A stretch of DNA of 64,000 nucleotides from Lentinus brumalis (lineage: Eukaryota; Basidiomycota; Agaricomycetes; Polyporales; Polyporaceae), in the NCBI GenBank assembly GCA_001792895.1, contig MARA01000002.1:1798001-1862000 (forward strand), written 5' to 3'. The position numbers and the translations under genes were made by a program. Below are positions 10,571 through 24,064 of this stretch, one piece after another (the stretch's first letter is position 1; each line of letters begins with the position of its first letter). The notes under the pieces were generated by a model, which searched no databases, had not been told where the DNA came from, and worked only from the letters and a program-made list of their open reading frames with translations.

Positions 10571-12736
10571 CTAAGCACCGCGCTGCTTGGCTACTTTCAA
10601 CTTGAGGATCTCCCATCCGCGGGGATGGATGGTCTCGCAGTGCTCGATGAGATGCTGCTGCGACGCGTTGACGAAGGGTGTAGGTTCTTCAGTAGTATGG
10701 CCGGTCTTGAACCGAGATCTGTCGCATATAGTGAGTATATGCGCACTATGGACGTGATAATCGTATGCAGGACGCACCTGCACATCCTGCACCACAGCTT
10801 TGACTCGTCATCGTCATCTTCGTCAAAGTTCGCTTCGATGCATTCCTCCTCCACTGTTGGCTCGGAATCGGCCATGACAGTGTCCGGTGCCGGAATGCTA
10901 GCCGCTGGCGGTTGTGCAGGCGCGGTGTTGGGAGGGCTGTTTGGTGCGGGAGGTACCTGCGACTGCGTGGGTTGTTGGTGTGACGGAGGTGAATGAGATG
11001 CTGGAGACGGCTGCATGTGTGGAGGTGGGTGGGACGGTGGTTGTAGTTGGGCCTGTGGCATTGGCCGTGACTGCGCAATTATCTGGGCTAATGGAGGTTG
11101 AGGTTGGGGTTGGGAAGGATGAGATTGCGGAGCATGAGCAGGGGCAATCTGAGTGAACTGTGCCGGCAGAGTAGTTGCGGCCCCTGGGGCAACAGGCTGT
11201 TGGGGCGGGTGCGAACGGTGTGGATGTTCAACAGAACTGGGACGAGGTTGTGGATGTGACTGGGGGACAGAGTAAAAGGACTGGGGGACAACTGTCTGCA
11301 TCGGAGATATATGTCCGTTATGCGCAGAGTGGCCGACAGGATTTACAGTGGAAGCCATCGGTGCAGAGCCAGATGCCCGAGGCTGGGGAGCCACCATGTT
11401 TGGGACATGCTCAAGCTTGCGGCGTTTCCTCGCGCTCTCTTCGCGAGGTTCGTCCTCGGTCAGATCGATGATGGCGCCAGCAAGAGAGCTGCTAGACGGA
11501 TTGTTCGTGATCGGTGGAGCGACATGATGTATCCCTCTAGACGACGCCGGACGTGATCCAGACGGATGGCGGGACACAGATGGCATCTGACCGCTAGCAG
11601 TACCTGGTCGGCTAGAGACAGGAGTCGAAGGGGAGCTGGCCAGACTGAGTCCCGAGAAAGTGTTCAGAGGAGACGCAGAGGTAGGACTTTGGCCGGGCGC
11701 AGTGTGTGCGAAGTGAAGAGCGGCGGGAGCGGATGGTCGGCGGTGCTGAGCGATAGCGGGAGCCATAGAAGTGTCGGCTGGAAGAAGCATGGGCATGGAG
11801 CCACGATGTTGAGGTGGGTGGATCTGAGGGCGCGCTCCTGGCATTCCCGCCTGCGCCAAGATAAGTCTGAGCTTGTCCATAACGCAGAGCAGGTAGTGCC
11901 AGAAACCCACCTTCGGAAGCGGCGGCCGGTAATAATGGCCGTTATTCGGTTGTGCTGGGACAGATGCTACGAATAAACCCGCGTGATGGGCAACGAGACG
12001 AACGTGTACGAATCGCTGATGCACTTACAAGGGCCTGGCATACCCGCCGACATGGGAGGTGGGATGGCATGGTGTGATGCTGCTTGTCCGTTCTGCATAT
12101 GATGTGCATAATGAGGAATGGAAGCGGGCACAGGGATTCTGGATATCAGCGCCTCGGGCACAAACTTCGAGAGCTCTTGCCGCAGCACTGCAACCTCATG
12201 TAACCTTCATTCGCGACGAGACTCAGGCTTCTTCGCATAAGAGAATAGATGAAAGAAGACGTACGCTGCGTGCAGCCTCGCTTGTAACTCATCCCGCTGG
12301 CTTGTGGCTATCCTGACGCTCTCATGCAGGTCCGCGATGGTGCGCTTCTGTTGGTCGTCGGGTGCCTGAAGCAGGTTTATCCGCTGGTCCTGTTGCGCGA
12401 TAAACTGGGCGAGCGAGCGGTTATCCGAGTAGAGCTTCTGGTTGTCGGCATGAAGCTTCGCGCACGTCCTCCGGAGCTCCTGAAAATCGGAGAGAAGGGT
12501 CGGATAGTAGCCCAGTTCCATCAGACACTCGTTTTGGGTCTTAACGAGCACCTCCATGACTTGCTGATCGGGTGCGCCGTTCGTCGTTCCTGCAGGATGC
12601 GACGGCCTAACGTCAACGTCACTGTCAGCAGCGGTCGTCGCGTAGAAGTTTTGAGGGAGAGCACATACTCCTCGACCGCTGTCGCTGTCGAGGCAGACTC
12701 GGCCGCGTCAACATTATCTGCCACAGCCTCGTTCAT
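10571..12736 (-). CDS. Coiled-coil, Pro/Gln-rich protein with a Cys/His-containing C-terminal segment
   Basis: Six exons: 12669-12736, 12265-12606, 12029-12204, 11911-11966, 10778-11850, 10571-10718. They close exactly at 1,863 bases (620 residues). Residues about 40-170 form a heptad-rich coiled coil (LSDFQELRRTCAKLHADN, then QQDQRINLLQ). The middle is long, disordered and rich in Pro, Ser, Gln and His. The C-terminus has an acidic patch (NFDEDDDDESK), WCRMCRSRFK, and HLIEHCETIHPRGW, i.e. a CxxC plus paired His/Cys arrangement that could bind one zinc in a C2H2-like way. IIDLTEDE in the middle resembles a SUMO-interacting motif. I cannot name the family. The composition suggests a nuclear scaffold or regulator; that is inference. 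An intron of 60 bases (11,851-11,910) is a multiple of three, so its retention would not break the frame. Confidence 0.7.
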
Positions 12737-13344
12737 GCCGGATGTCGAGACGACGAGGGCGCGAGGGCGACGTGGACGGAGGCCAAGTTACGCGAGGCCG
12801 CGTCGGGATCGACGAGGGCCGCCCCGCGTACCGACACAGCGACGGCACCACCTGATGCAGCTTACGTACAGTGGGCTGTCCCCTTCCGGAAGGTCACCTT
12901 CCGCAATTGGCCATCGCTCGCAGACGTCGCGATGGCAAGCCAGAGGTGAGCCAGAGCTAGAGGCCCCGAGGAATCCGTGTGTACTGAAGCATGCACGCTG
13001 TTATTACACCCTCCGGCTTCTATACAGGTGAGTAAATCTAGTAAACAGCAGGGGGACGAAGAAGTCCCGCGCGTATCGTAGGCAGTGTGATGTGCAGAGT
13101 CCGTGTGTGCGAAATGGGCGTGGATGTAGCGCAGCAAACTAAGTGTCCGAATGCAAACTGTCCTGAGAACGTGACCGTTGGAGCCTCAGTCGTTCACACC
13201 TTCATTTCTCCCACCAAAGGCGCAGCGGTGGCGCAAGTGTGGCGAGAAAAAGTGCTGAGGGAGCCCACGAGTGTAGTGGTGGCAGCGAAGCCGCCCTCGT
13301 AATGCGCAGCCAAGGCTGGAAACATGTCCTCGGACACGCCGCGG
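12737..13344. other. Intergenic region (608 bases)
   Basis: It separates two minus-strand genes: the promoter of the coiled-coil gene and the 3' flank of the PPxY membrane protein. It is rich in CG dinucleotides near 12,740-12,860. No feature is recognised. Confidence 0.45.
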
Positions 13345-14155
13345 TCAAGGCGTAGGCGAACGAGGATGCGATGCGGATGGGAAGGAAGGACGTCCCCAAT
13401 CTACAGACCCATCACTGTCTGTGGCCGCCACAGTCTCGTACGCGGGCGCAGGCTGGTAAGGCGGTGGTGGTGGACGCCAGCGATACGCCTCCATCGCACG
13501 ACTGACCCGCTCCATTCTGTCCCGCTGCTGCTCCTCCATCTCCCTCTCCAGCTGATGTCGACTGAGAAGCGCACCTATGCGGTCTGGTGGGGGAACGCGC
13601 CGATAGCTGTACCAGCAACGGCCGAGTGCAAGCAGCACGAACAGGCCGAGCGCACCCGCAAGCACCTCGAACACGATGGCAACCGCGCTCTGGCCGTGAG
13701 AGGACGACGAATGGGGGCCACCAACTGGGCGTGTCGGTACGGGGTGGGGCATGAACGGACGAGTACCCGTGAAGTTGATGCTGTGGCTCCATTGTGTGGG
13801 GTGCGTGTGTGTGTGCGGAGTAGGGATGGCGAGGGAGTGAGACTGGGTCTTACTGGTCGACGACGTACGAGAGGCTTCTCTCGACGAGTCTTCGCCGTCA
13901 CCATCCGCCGCGTGTGTGGCGGAGCGCGTCACCGGGTTTCGTGAGGTAGTGGGAGGGATGGAGGAGTTGGGCGTAGTAGTGAGCGAGGATGTTACAGTGT
14001 CAGCAGGAGCAGCGAGCGCGAGTCTGTATGCAATATGATATTGGTGAGTGGACGCCCGACGAGCGAACGGCGTTCCGGTAGACTGGTAAAGCTGCTCACT
14101 GGAAGCACAACAGGAAAGCGAAAAAGCATGTCAGTCCGGACCACCTGGGACGCAT
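13345..14155 (-). CDS. Type I single-pass membrane protein with PPxY motif in the cytosolic tail
   Basis: Two exons, 14100-14155 and 13345-14023, split by a 76-base intron. The spliced start gives a clear signal peptide (MRPRWSGLTCFFAFLLCFQ, then LALAAPAD). A Ser/Thr-rich ectodomain of about 110 residues follows. One strong transmembrane helix (AVAIVFEVLAGALGLFVLLA) is followed by a basic stop-transfer CWYSYRR and a charged helical stretch (LEREMEEQQRDRMERV). The Pro-rich tail contains RPPPPPYQP. PPPY is a PPxY motif, the known ligand of WW domains in Nedd4/Rsp5-type ubiquitin ligases. That it recruits Rsp5 is inference. Two other single-pass proteins in the window (37,480 and 39,504) also end in PPxY motifs. 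There is no enzymatic domain. Confidence 0.75.
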
Positions 14156-16746
14156 GTGCCTCTCCGCACTGCGTCCGCGCGAGGACCAGGATGGCCGGTC
14201 TCCGGGGAAGGCGGTGGGGCTTGAATAAGTGTTTGGGCAGGAGAAAGGGCGAAAGGAGGGGGTCAGACGATGGCGGTGAGTAGCTGGGAACGGCTCCCTG
14301 CGCCAGTACTCATGGCAGGGAAGGGGGCGAGACGGGGAGTGCGATTCGTGTTACCAGACTCGAATATAGATGATTCCAGTTGCCGCCCGCCCAAAATACG
14401 CCCGCACAGTGGCTGTGCCGCGTGTGCGGTGCCCTTTCCCCGGTTCCCGACTCGTACGCGTGGTGGCCATCCCGACATTGCTAAGTAGCCAAGGTTCGAT
14501 CTGACCGGTCTGCGCTGTCGACAGCGATTATCAGCCTTCGATACCAACCGCACGATAGCAGTGAGGTGAGTGCCTGTTCACCGAACGGCGTATGAACGCG
14601 AGGTCTCCATACGAGTCCGTCACTGACATGTAGCTGACATGACATACATCGCTCGCTGCATTGTGTCCCGACGGGCACTGTACCTGGCGAGAAGGATCGC
14701 TTTCCAGCGTCGTTAGAACGCTCAAATGGTGGTAGCAGTCTTCTTACCATCGAGATTCCTTGACAAGGTGCTGTCAACACCTGCAGACGGGCGTGGGTGT
14801 ATCCTGTCATCGAGACGACGAAGAGCAGCGGCGCTGAACCTTGAGTTTCAGGTATCTGCACGCACCCCCACAAGCGTCGCCTCTTCTTCGAGTATTCGGT
14901 GGTTCCCGTGCGTCCACAGTCTGCCAAACCCGCGTGTGCCCGCGCGCGTACCGCTGAGTATCCCTGACAGACCCTGACAGGGAGCTCGTACTCCTGCACG
15001 TACCAGCGGCCGGAAGGACCCCTTCGGACGCTGAATCTTTGACCCAGAGATAGGAGACCTACACGTCCCGCAGCACATTCATTGCTCTAGCGCCGCTCGC
15101 AGGTGAACTCATGATGGGTGCCACGCCCATGTACTTACTTCACTGGCAGTTTGTTCCGGGACCTTCGTATGTAGGACAGGATGCGGTGCAATGTGACTCG
15201 AGACTCCTTCCCACCACGCGGTTCACTGAGCGCACTCCTACTCGGATCGGACGAAGAAGACGCGCAGTTGCCAGGGTATCGTCTCGGTACGAGCCAGTCT
15301 ACTAGTCGGTGAGATGTACTCGTACTCTACTTGCCTCCTCACTCTGTATGCTCCTTGAACTTTGTCCCGAACAGCCCGCCAATTGACAGTATAATATTCA
15401 TCGAGGATAATCAACTCGCTCAGCACGGCTCACCCGACGGGAGCGACTGGTGCACACATACGTTGCGGGTCCTAGTCGCAAGGAGCCGAACGGCTACAGT
15501 GACAAATAGGAGTCGATGGAACACATTGGGATCGCAGTCCGGTCTGCGTCGGCTGTGTATAGAGCCCTACTCAACGCCCCGGCTGCCAACGGCCTCCTTT
15601 CTCGTAGGTAAGTTCGTCCCTCCGTCGATGTCGAATTGAGGCACCCTAGTGGATTCAGCCAATGCATAAACTCAGACCGGTCGTGAAGCAGGGTGGTCTG
15701 GACAGACTCGGTGAATGCTGTTCATCTTCCCACTACTACCCAGTGCGTCCGTTACCTAACAATCTTCAGGACGCTCGTCTCTTCCGACGTGGAAGGCGCG
15801 GCTGATACCCTTGTCTCCCCTAGGCAGAAATGGGGCGGGCCTTTTGAAGATGACAAAGTCAATTGCTTTCTGGTGTCGACAGACGCGATTGTACCCACGC
15901 TGGCCCGGTAATCACAAGCCTGGATGTACCGGATGGTGTCAGTCGCGGGATCCTTCGGTCGCTCAGTGGGAGAAGAGACGAACGAATGCTCGTATCAATT
16001 GCTCCTTGCAAATCAGTGTTGGTCCTGATACTCAGGCTTCCGTTCCTCAAAATATATACTTGCGTATTGTATGGCTAAGTCGTCAACAGACCGTCATTAC
16101 AACTTACCACGATCCTTGTTAGCGGTCGATGATACATATATTGATGACCGTGGCCAGTCTTGATTCAAAGTGATAGGCGGACTTAACCATACATAGCATC
16201 TGTAAGCTCATGAATAGGATTGCGAAATGTTGATGACCTCGTCTTACTGTACTGACGACGCAGCCCGGCCTGAGTCATGACATCTGATTCGCCGCCGGTA
16301 CATATTCAGTATAGCCGCTCCCATAAACGTTATACAGCCTTCCTCCCTTCCTCGCAGATGAAGTTACCTAGAGGCTAGCGATGTGCCCGACGGCGTACGA
16401 ATGTATCACGATTGGTCGAAAGAGTACATCAGAGTAGTACTGTACTCAGTATTTAGTGAGCGGGGGACATCGGAGCTGAGCCGCGTGATTACGTGAGACA
16501 TCGGTATGGCTGAGGCGATTTCCCGAGCAAGCTCCCAGAACCGGAGCCCATTTTCAGCAGGAGGATGAGTCTCGCGTGTTCTTCCCCTCCTTCCGCTGTG
16601 TGCGTCTTGTAACTTGTGCTTTATATACCAGCCTACCCTGCGGACTCTGTCTGCCTTTGCGCTCGTTTGCGGTCCCCGCTTCCCCACACTAGACATCCAG
16701 GCCTGCTCTACCCGCGTCTACCCCGGATTCCAATCCTCCTGTCGGA
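14156..16746. other. Gene-poor 2.6 kb gap
   Basis: All six frames are cut frequently. The longest frame (minus, 14481-14999) has no family resemblance, splice logic or codon bias, so I do not call it. No LTR, terminal inverted repeat or RNA gene is recognised. The last 150 bases are the RIB1 promoter. A decayed element or a non-coding transcript cannot be excluded. Confidence 0.4.
16621..16627 (+). promoter_or_regulatory. TATA-like element of RIB1
   Basis: TTATATA within ctttatatacc lies about 120 bases upstream of the ATG at 16747 and is followed by CT-rich sequence typical of fungal core promoters. Confidence 0.4.
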
Positions 16747-18216
16747 ATGCCTCACCACGCAGACTACTCGGTAGAAGACTCTCTCGCAGATCTCGAGATA
16801 CTCGATCTGCTCACTGCACCGGAATCGCCATCCTCGCCCGAGCTGCACAAGAAGCAGGCGTACAAACGCAGAGACGCCGACTTGGACCCTCTGCTTCTCG
16901 CCGCCGCCGCGTCCTACGGACATGTTACGCGGAACCACTACACCCACGACTTTTTCCCTGCCGTCGGTGACCCGCGTGCGGAGGGCGCGTATGACTGGAC
17001 CAAGTGGCAGCCCGAGGCCCCCGGCGCGCGGAAGGAGCGCAAGCCCCGCCTGAAGTACGAGAGCAGGCAGGCCCCGCGCTCGCAGAGGCTCAAGCAGGCG
17101 GAGTTGCAGGACAAGGAGAATGGCTCTGCACGCACTGCGACCAGCCCTCTAGGGTGCGCAGACAACCTTCCGCCACCATCTCCGAAGTCCCCGACCACAG
17201 CTCCAACCGCATCCACGTCTCAGAGCCTGCTTCCTCCGAGCCCGGAGCTCGAGGTGAAGTGCATGGCTCGCACTCGAGTCCCTACCCCACACGGCCCCGT
17301 GTTCCTCCATCTATACCACAACAACCGGGACAACAAAGAGCACCTAGCGATCGTGGTCGACCCCGCGCAGCTCCAGGAAGACGCGCCTTCTGTCGCTCCC
17401 CACATCCGCAGTCGGACACTGGACGCTGTATGGTCAGAGTCCGAGACCGAGATGGACCGCATTACCCGAGGAGCCTACGTCGGCCGTCTGTCGAAGGACT
17501 CGCAGAAACCTTCCCAGCCTCCAAGACAGCGCGCTGACGTACCGACGTCCGACGCCATACCATCTCCCCTTGTCCGTATACATTCCGAGTGCTTCACCGG
17601 CGAGACAATTGGCAGCATGCGATGCGACTGCGGCGAGCAGCTCGACGAGGCGATCCGTCAGATCGCGCAGCCCATCACGATCCCATCGCCGTCCGACCCC
17701 ACACATACGGTGACGATCCCGGGCCGCGGAGCTGTCATTTACATGCGTCAGGAAGGCCGGGGTATCGGGCTTCTCTCGAAAATCCGCGCGTACAACCTCC
17801 AAGACCTCGGGCACGACACGGTCACTGCCAACCTCATGCTCGGCCACGGCGCGGACGAGCGGGGCTACGCAATCGCGGGTGCGATCATGCGCGACCTCGG
17901 CTTGGGTGCGGATGGAACGGAGGGCGTCAGGCTGTTGACGAACAACCCGGACAAGATACAGGCGTTGGAGAAGGAGGGTATACGGATCGTCGAGCGTGTG
18001 CCGATGGTACCACGGTCATGGCAGCGTCGTCAACACAGCAAGCTTGGCGAGGAGCTTGTTGGTGTTCATGTGCACGAGGAGGACGAGAGGGGGAGGGGCG
18101 CAACGATGATCGGTGGGGGCGAGGTGTACGGGGAAGACTTGGATAAGTATCTGCGGACGAAGGTGTTGCGTATGGGCCACATGCTTCCTCTCCTTTCAGA
18201 CCTTTCGGACGCTTGA
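16747..18216 (+). CDS. RIB1: GTP cyclohydrolase II, first step of riboflavin synthesis
   Basis: A single uninterrupted frame of 489 residues, unusual in this intron-rich window. The enzyme opens GTP to 2,5-diamino-6-ribosylamino-4-pyrimidinone phosphate, pyrophosphate and formate in the cytosol. The C-terminal half carries the family marks: HSECFTGETIGSMRCDCG with the three zinc cysteines, GAVIYMRQEGRGIGL (catalytic segment), TVTANLMLGHGADERGYAIA, and VRLLTNNPDK for GTP specificity. About 260 residues precede this catalytic part, so the protein is longer than the roughly 345-residue yeast enzyme. The extra N-terminal region includes a low-complexity Ser/Pro stretch (about residues 100-165) and looks regulatory or structural. 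The chosen ATG is the first in the frame after a TATA-like element. The identification is secure; a bifunctional RibA-type fusion is excluded because no DHBP synthase domain is present. Confidence 0.95.
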   Translation: MPHHADYSVEDSLADLEILDLLTAPESPSSPELHKKQAYKRRDADLDPLLLAAAASYGHVTRNHYTHDFFPAVGDPRAEGAYDWTKWQPEAPGARKERKPRLKYESRQAPRSQRLKQAELQDKENGSARTATSPLGCADNLPPPSPKSPTTAPTASTSQSLLPPSPELEVKCMARTRVPTPHGPVFLHLYHNNRDNKEHLAIVVDPAQLQEDAPSVAPHIRSRTLDAVWSESETEMDRITRGAYVGRLSKDSQKPSQPPRQRADVPTSDAIPSPLVRIHSECFTGETIGSMRCDCGEQLDEAIRQIAQPITIPSPSDPTHTVTIPGRGAVIYMRQEGRGIGLLSKIRAYNLQDLGHDTVTANLMLGHGADERGYAIAGAIMRDLGLGADGTEGVRLLTNNPDKIQALEKEGIRIVERVPMVPRSWQRRQHSKLGEELVGVHVHEEDERGRGATMIGGGEVYGEDLDKYLRTKVLRMGHMLPLLSDLSDA

Positions 18217-18466
18217 TCTACATAATGCTGTTTCTTGGTTTGTGTTATTAGTTAATGTATGGGCCCAGCAGGTGTAGTAGTATAGAGGAACAAGAAGATA
18301 CTCAGGTATTTGTACGGTACAGACACGCGAGACGCGACTCTACCGGGACGCGCAGCCAAGCGCCACAAGCTTCGGCGCTCTGGGCGGCAAGCCCTTGCTT
18401 CCTCCTGCGACTGCAAGCCCTTCTCTGCCCCCCTCGTCCAGGTTCCTCTCGACATCAAGTGCCATC

Positions 18467-20766
18467 ATGTCTATGTTCGACCCCCTCTCTGTTCCCAATT
18501 ATCCACAGGACGAGCCACCATGGCCGACGACACCCCATAGCCCGAATGACCCAATACCCAATCTTCCGCGACCCTCACCACATCATCAAGAGTCGCGCGG
18601 GCCTCCTGCTGGCGTGTACGGGAAGGAGCCTCAAATTTATGGCCAGCCCGAACCGGGGCTCATCTCTCCTCGCGCCAACACTGCTTCCAATGGTACGCAG
18701 TTCGAGAAGAAGGAGCCGTACCTCCGCGTGAGGATCACATCGCTCGACCGGAACCGGCGCGACGTCCTCATCAAATTCGATGCTCAGGTATGCAGAATCA
18801 CGCTGCGTACGGCTGTTCGATTGCATACTGAGCTGCAAATTTGAACGTGCAACGGCGTGTAACAGACGAACTTGTCGAACTTCACTGGCACGACGTACCG
18901 CAATGTCTCCCGCTCGTACTTCGAGTTCCAGCAGTTCTACGACTCCATTATCCAGAACAACCCACAGACCATTGTTCCTGCTCTCCCGCTTGCGCGCACA
19001 TCCGCCCCAACGGACGAGGAGGACGACAGGCTCGTGAAGATCATGCTCCAGCGCTGGCTCACGCGCATCTGTGAGGACCCAATCCTCATCCATGAGGAAG
19101 AGCTCCGCTCGTTCATCGAGAGCGACTTCGGATATCAGCCCACGCCAAACACTCGCAAGAAGGCATCGAGTGGGTTCAGCTTGATCCGCCGTGGCGTGCC
19201 GGACGAGGACGAGGAGTTGCAACTGGCGAGGTTCGAGTTGACGAAGCTAGAAGGGCAGTTCTTTGACGCGGCCAAGGCAATTGATAAGCTGGCTCGTTCT
19301 AGAAAGTGTGCGTACGAAGAATTGTGTTTGCGCACGACATTCTTATTGATAGTCGTGTGCTCTAGCGATTGCTGCCGTGAAGGCGGAAATGGGTAACAAG
19401 CTCGTCAATGTCTCTTCCACCGAAGCGCATCCTCCTCTTGGCAACGCTATGGCTAAGGTCGGGCGTGTGTACCATAGTCTCGCCGATCTCGACCAGGCGC
19501 AGGGAATCAGCGAATGCGTCATAATCGGCGACTCCTTGGGGTATCAGGGTCTCAATGCGCGATCTGCAAAGGAGACTCTGCAGCAGCGCACTGCTGTCCT
19601 GGAGGAGTACCAAGCCGCAGTCAAGGCCACCATCTCCAAGCGGAGAAACATGGAGCGCCTCAAGGCGAGCAGCAACATCAGCGCGCAGAGGGTGGACGAA
19701 GCTCTTGAAGAGATGGAGGAGGTACGTCAAGAATTTCCTACCTTGTGAAAGAGGGGTGCTCATGCAAGATGCAGGCGAACAAGTATGAGCAGATACTTGC
19801 ACGCCGCGCTGAAGGAATATCGCAGAACCTCCACCGTGCATTGGACAGACACAAACGTCTGGTCACCGAGGATATCACAGCCGCACTAGTGGAACACGTC
19901 CGTTCTACCATCATGTACGAGCGACAGCACCTCCGGGAGCTCGAAGCCCTCAGGCCAGACGTGGAAGCGGCAAACAAGAAGTATGTACCACAGAAGCCGG
20001 TCAGTGCGCCACGACCGGCGTACATCCCTCCTCTGGAGGATTATTCCCAGCCGCCCATCCAGCGTCCGGCATCTGGGCCTCCGTCGAATGCGCCTCGCAA
20101 CGGTCTTCCGACTGCCCCTCAGTTCGGCGCCAGGCCCTCTATGAATGGTCCCCCGCTGGTACCCCCTATCAGTGTTTCTGCATCTACCAGTGGACTCCCT
20201 CCCGGGCCCTCCTCTGGTGTATCTTCGCCGATCCGAGGCCCTCTTCCTCCACAATCTCCCGGCGCAGGTCCGTCTTCGGCAGGCGCATCGCAATCCTCCT
20301 ACACTTCTCCCTTCTCCTCCGGACCACCTCTTGGCGGTCGTTTCGTGGATGGCACCAAGTCCATGTTCGTCAAATCGCCGTCATCTCCGCTAGCCCCACC
20401 TCCTCAACACCCACGAAGCCCGCTTCTGCCGGCCTGCCTCCTGTCCCCCAATCCCCCACTCCTCAAGCCGGTGCCCACGCGCCGTACTCTCCTTTGCATG
20501 CGTCCGCCTCAGGTCCACCCTCATCGGCTCCTTCGCCTGCGCCTCACCCCTTAGCAGGTGGTGGTGACCCTCTGTCGGCGTCGACTTTCGTTCATAGTGC
20601 TAATCCGATGGCCAATGGGCGCTCGAACTCGGTGTCCGCTGCGAACGACGGGTTGGATCCGCTGGGCATGGCGAAACCGGCCTACATGTCTGCTACCGTG
20701 CGTACGCCGACGCGTCCGAGGTTGGATGCGAGGGAGGCCGCGAGCAAGCTCGCAAACATGTTCTGA
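18467..20766 (+). CDS. VPS17: Retromer sorting-nexin subunit Vps17 (PX-BAR protein)
   Basis: Exons 18467-18787, 18866-19307, 19366-19721 and 19769-20766. Vps17 pairs with Vps5 to form the membrane-bending part of retromer, which recycles cargo such as Vps10 from endosomes to the Golgi. The translation follows fungal Vps17 closely: a PX domain from EKKEPYLRVRITSLDRN through SRSYFEFQQFYDSII to ELRSFIESDFGYQPTP. A BAR region follows (QLARFELTKLEGQFFDAAKA, HSLADLDQAQGISECVI, MNARSAKETL-like and RVDEALEEMEE), then a long Pro/Ser-rich tail ending DAREAASKLANMF. The spliced length is one base short of a multiple of three. The frame must gain one base near CC at 20387-20388; without it, translation ends early at 20554 with a poor tail. 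The acceptor of exon 4 could be 19775 instead. Confidence 0.9.
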
Positions 20767-20885
20767 GGGCAGTGTTGATCCCTGTCGTTCTCGTGCTAGC
20801 ACACCCTACATACCACGTTCAGACCAAATCGCGATGGCACATGCTACTCTGCATCCATCGATTGTAGCGGCGGAATGGTAATTTA

Positions 20886-22411
20886 TTATGACTGTACAAC
20901 AAGCGATGGTGTGTGCCCAGCGTGCGCATTGATGAGGTGGAATCTCTCCTGACGCCCCCGTACGAAGTGCCACCGCTCGGTCGTGGCGTTCCAGTATACG
21001 TTCTCTTCGACTCGGAAGCGCAGTGTCTCGTTGCGTTCGGGAATGAAGGAGTATGCGTAGAGCTCGATGCTGTAGTATGTGTTGGGCAGTATACGGAGTT
21101 CCCCTAGCACAGGGACGAAATCCGGGAGGTTGGTGAAGCCTAAGGTAGCAGAGCCCTCAGTGCTGAGTTCCGGGGACCTCGGAACTGGTACGTACCCATG
21201 ACGGCTCCTGGTGCGTGCCCCCAGTCGCCGATGGGATGACAGTATACTTGACCTTTGATTCGTTCGACTTCCATCTGCGTTAACGACTGCGTCAAGACCT
21301 CGTTCCCGGTCTTCCATGCCGCCATGTTCTCCAGGACGATGTCTTGCATTCTGTTCGCCCTCTTCAAGCCTTCCTTCAGTCCTTGGGGTGCGTCCGTCTC
21401 TCCCTGGGATGTTCGCAGGACGTACGCCATGTGCTGCACGTCGGTGTTCATGCCCATCGCGGTGATGCCAAAGTCGACGTGCAGGAGGTCGCCCTCTCGG
21501 ATGACGTCCTTCGTGCCGGACCACCCGGGGAAGGACTCCGGCGTGATCACGGACACACGCGGGTGGTTCCAAGTGGTGACGTTGAGCAGGAGCATCTTCT
21601 CTCTGTACCACCACTCGACGTCCTGTCACGCCTCACGTAAGCCATGGGTGCTCAACATCCTCCGACGGGGTTACAGACCTCTGTGGTGGTTATCCCTGGC
21701 CAGATGACTTTCTCGCTGAAGGCCTCCTCGATCAGAGCCCAAGTGATCTCCTGCAAGTCCCGGTAATATGCTAACTGCCCCGGGACCCGCGTCGCGACAT
21801 ACTCGACGGCCAACAGCGGCTCGTTGACCGTCCTCTCCATCCAGCGCTCGCCCAGCTCCTCCGCTAGAGCCTCGTACTCGCCGACATGCAGCCCGCCCCC
21901 GGCCGCGATGTACTTGTCCGTGTTCAGGGCGATGCGGTGCGGGTTGTACGCCTCGAGGACGCGACGGAGCTCCGGCCACACCGCGCCCGTGTTGTCGACC
22001 CAGCGGAGCGGGTTGGGCTGGCCCGCGAGCGAGGACGTGTTCTTGTGGAAGAGGAGGACCGTGCGCCTGTGCGGGGCGTACTCGGTCGCTCCCTTGATGG
22101 ACCACCAGAGGGTGTCCTCTGCGTACTCGCGCTGGCTGATCTGCAGATGGAGAGGCCTGGGTCAGCGACAAGGGTCGGAGTAATGGGCCGAGCCGGACGA
22201 ATGAACTCACGAGCCAGGCATCTATCCTGTACTTCGTCAGGAGGGCGGGTACGGTGGCCAACCGCTCATCCCTCCAGCCATCCAGGATCGCGGCCTGTTC
22301 GCGGAGCGAAGGTAATCTCCGGTACCTGGCCGGTGTGGTTGGCTGCAACTGCCCATACACCGCGCCGCAGAGCAACAAGAACCATGCGGCTACGGTAGCT
22401 CTAAACTGCAT
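20886..22411 (-). CDS. Secreted or vacuolar M24 metallopeptidase (creatinase/aminopeptidase P fold)
   Basis: Four exons run from the ATG at 22411 to a TAA at 20886-20888, with introns at about 22163-22210, 21624-21681 and 21130-21197. The first 20 residues form a signal peptide (MQFRATVAAWFLLLCGAVYG). An N-terminal creatinase-type domain (ISQREYAEDTLWWSIKG) precedes the pita-bread domain. The five metal ligands are readable: Asp in LLHVDFGITAMG, Asp in MNTDVQHMAY, His in CHPIGDWGHAPG, Glu in YYSIELYAYS and Glu in FRVEENVYW. The family removes residues next to proline or hydrolyses related substrates; substrate and metal cannot be read here. The variant differs from cytosolic aminopeptidase P and resembles a subgroup shared by bacteria and fungi. 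An in-frame ATG at 22456 exists, but it would bury the signal peptide. Confidence 0.85.
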
Positions 22412-22696
22412 GTCAGACGAGAGCGCTGCGGTATGTCTACCTACAATACTTGACACAGTGGTGGGAGCATGAAAGACGGAGTTGCGAAGGAGCTCCGCTC
22501 AAGAAGCCGACGACACCGTGACGCGACGTAACCTTCCCGAACAGGCTTCGTACGAAGGCAAGCGCTGAGAGACATGCCCACGAAGCAAAGTTCGATGATG
22601 GAAAAACCAATGATGTTCATGTCGCGCATGAGAGCACTGTGGTATACATAGGTACACATTTTGGGGTGACTTCTTCCAGACTCCAGGCATTCACTC

Positions 22697-24064
<1,368 letters not shown>

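Noticed and set aside
14490..14500. GGTTCGATCT, like a tRNA B box
   Set aside because: The flanking bases cannot form the T-arm stem, and no A box or acceptor stem lies upstream.
14481..14999. 172-codon minus frame in the 14-16 kb gap
   Set aside because: No family resemblance, no splice logic, and composition typical of chance frames in GC-rich DNA.
22155..22456. Upstream start of the M24 peptidase at 22456
   Set aside because: It would place a signal peptide 15 residues inside the protein; the ATG at 22411 gives a normal secretory start.
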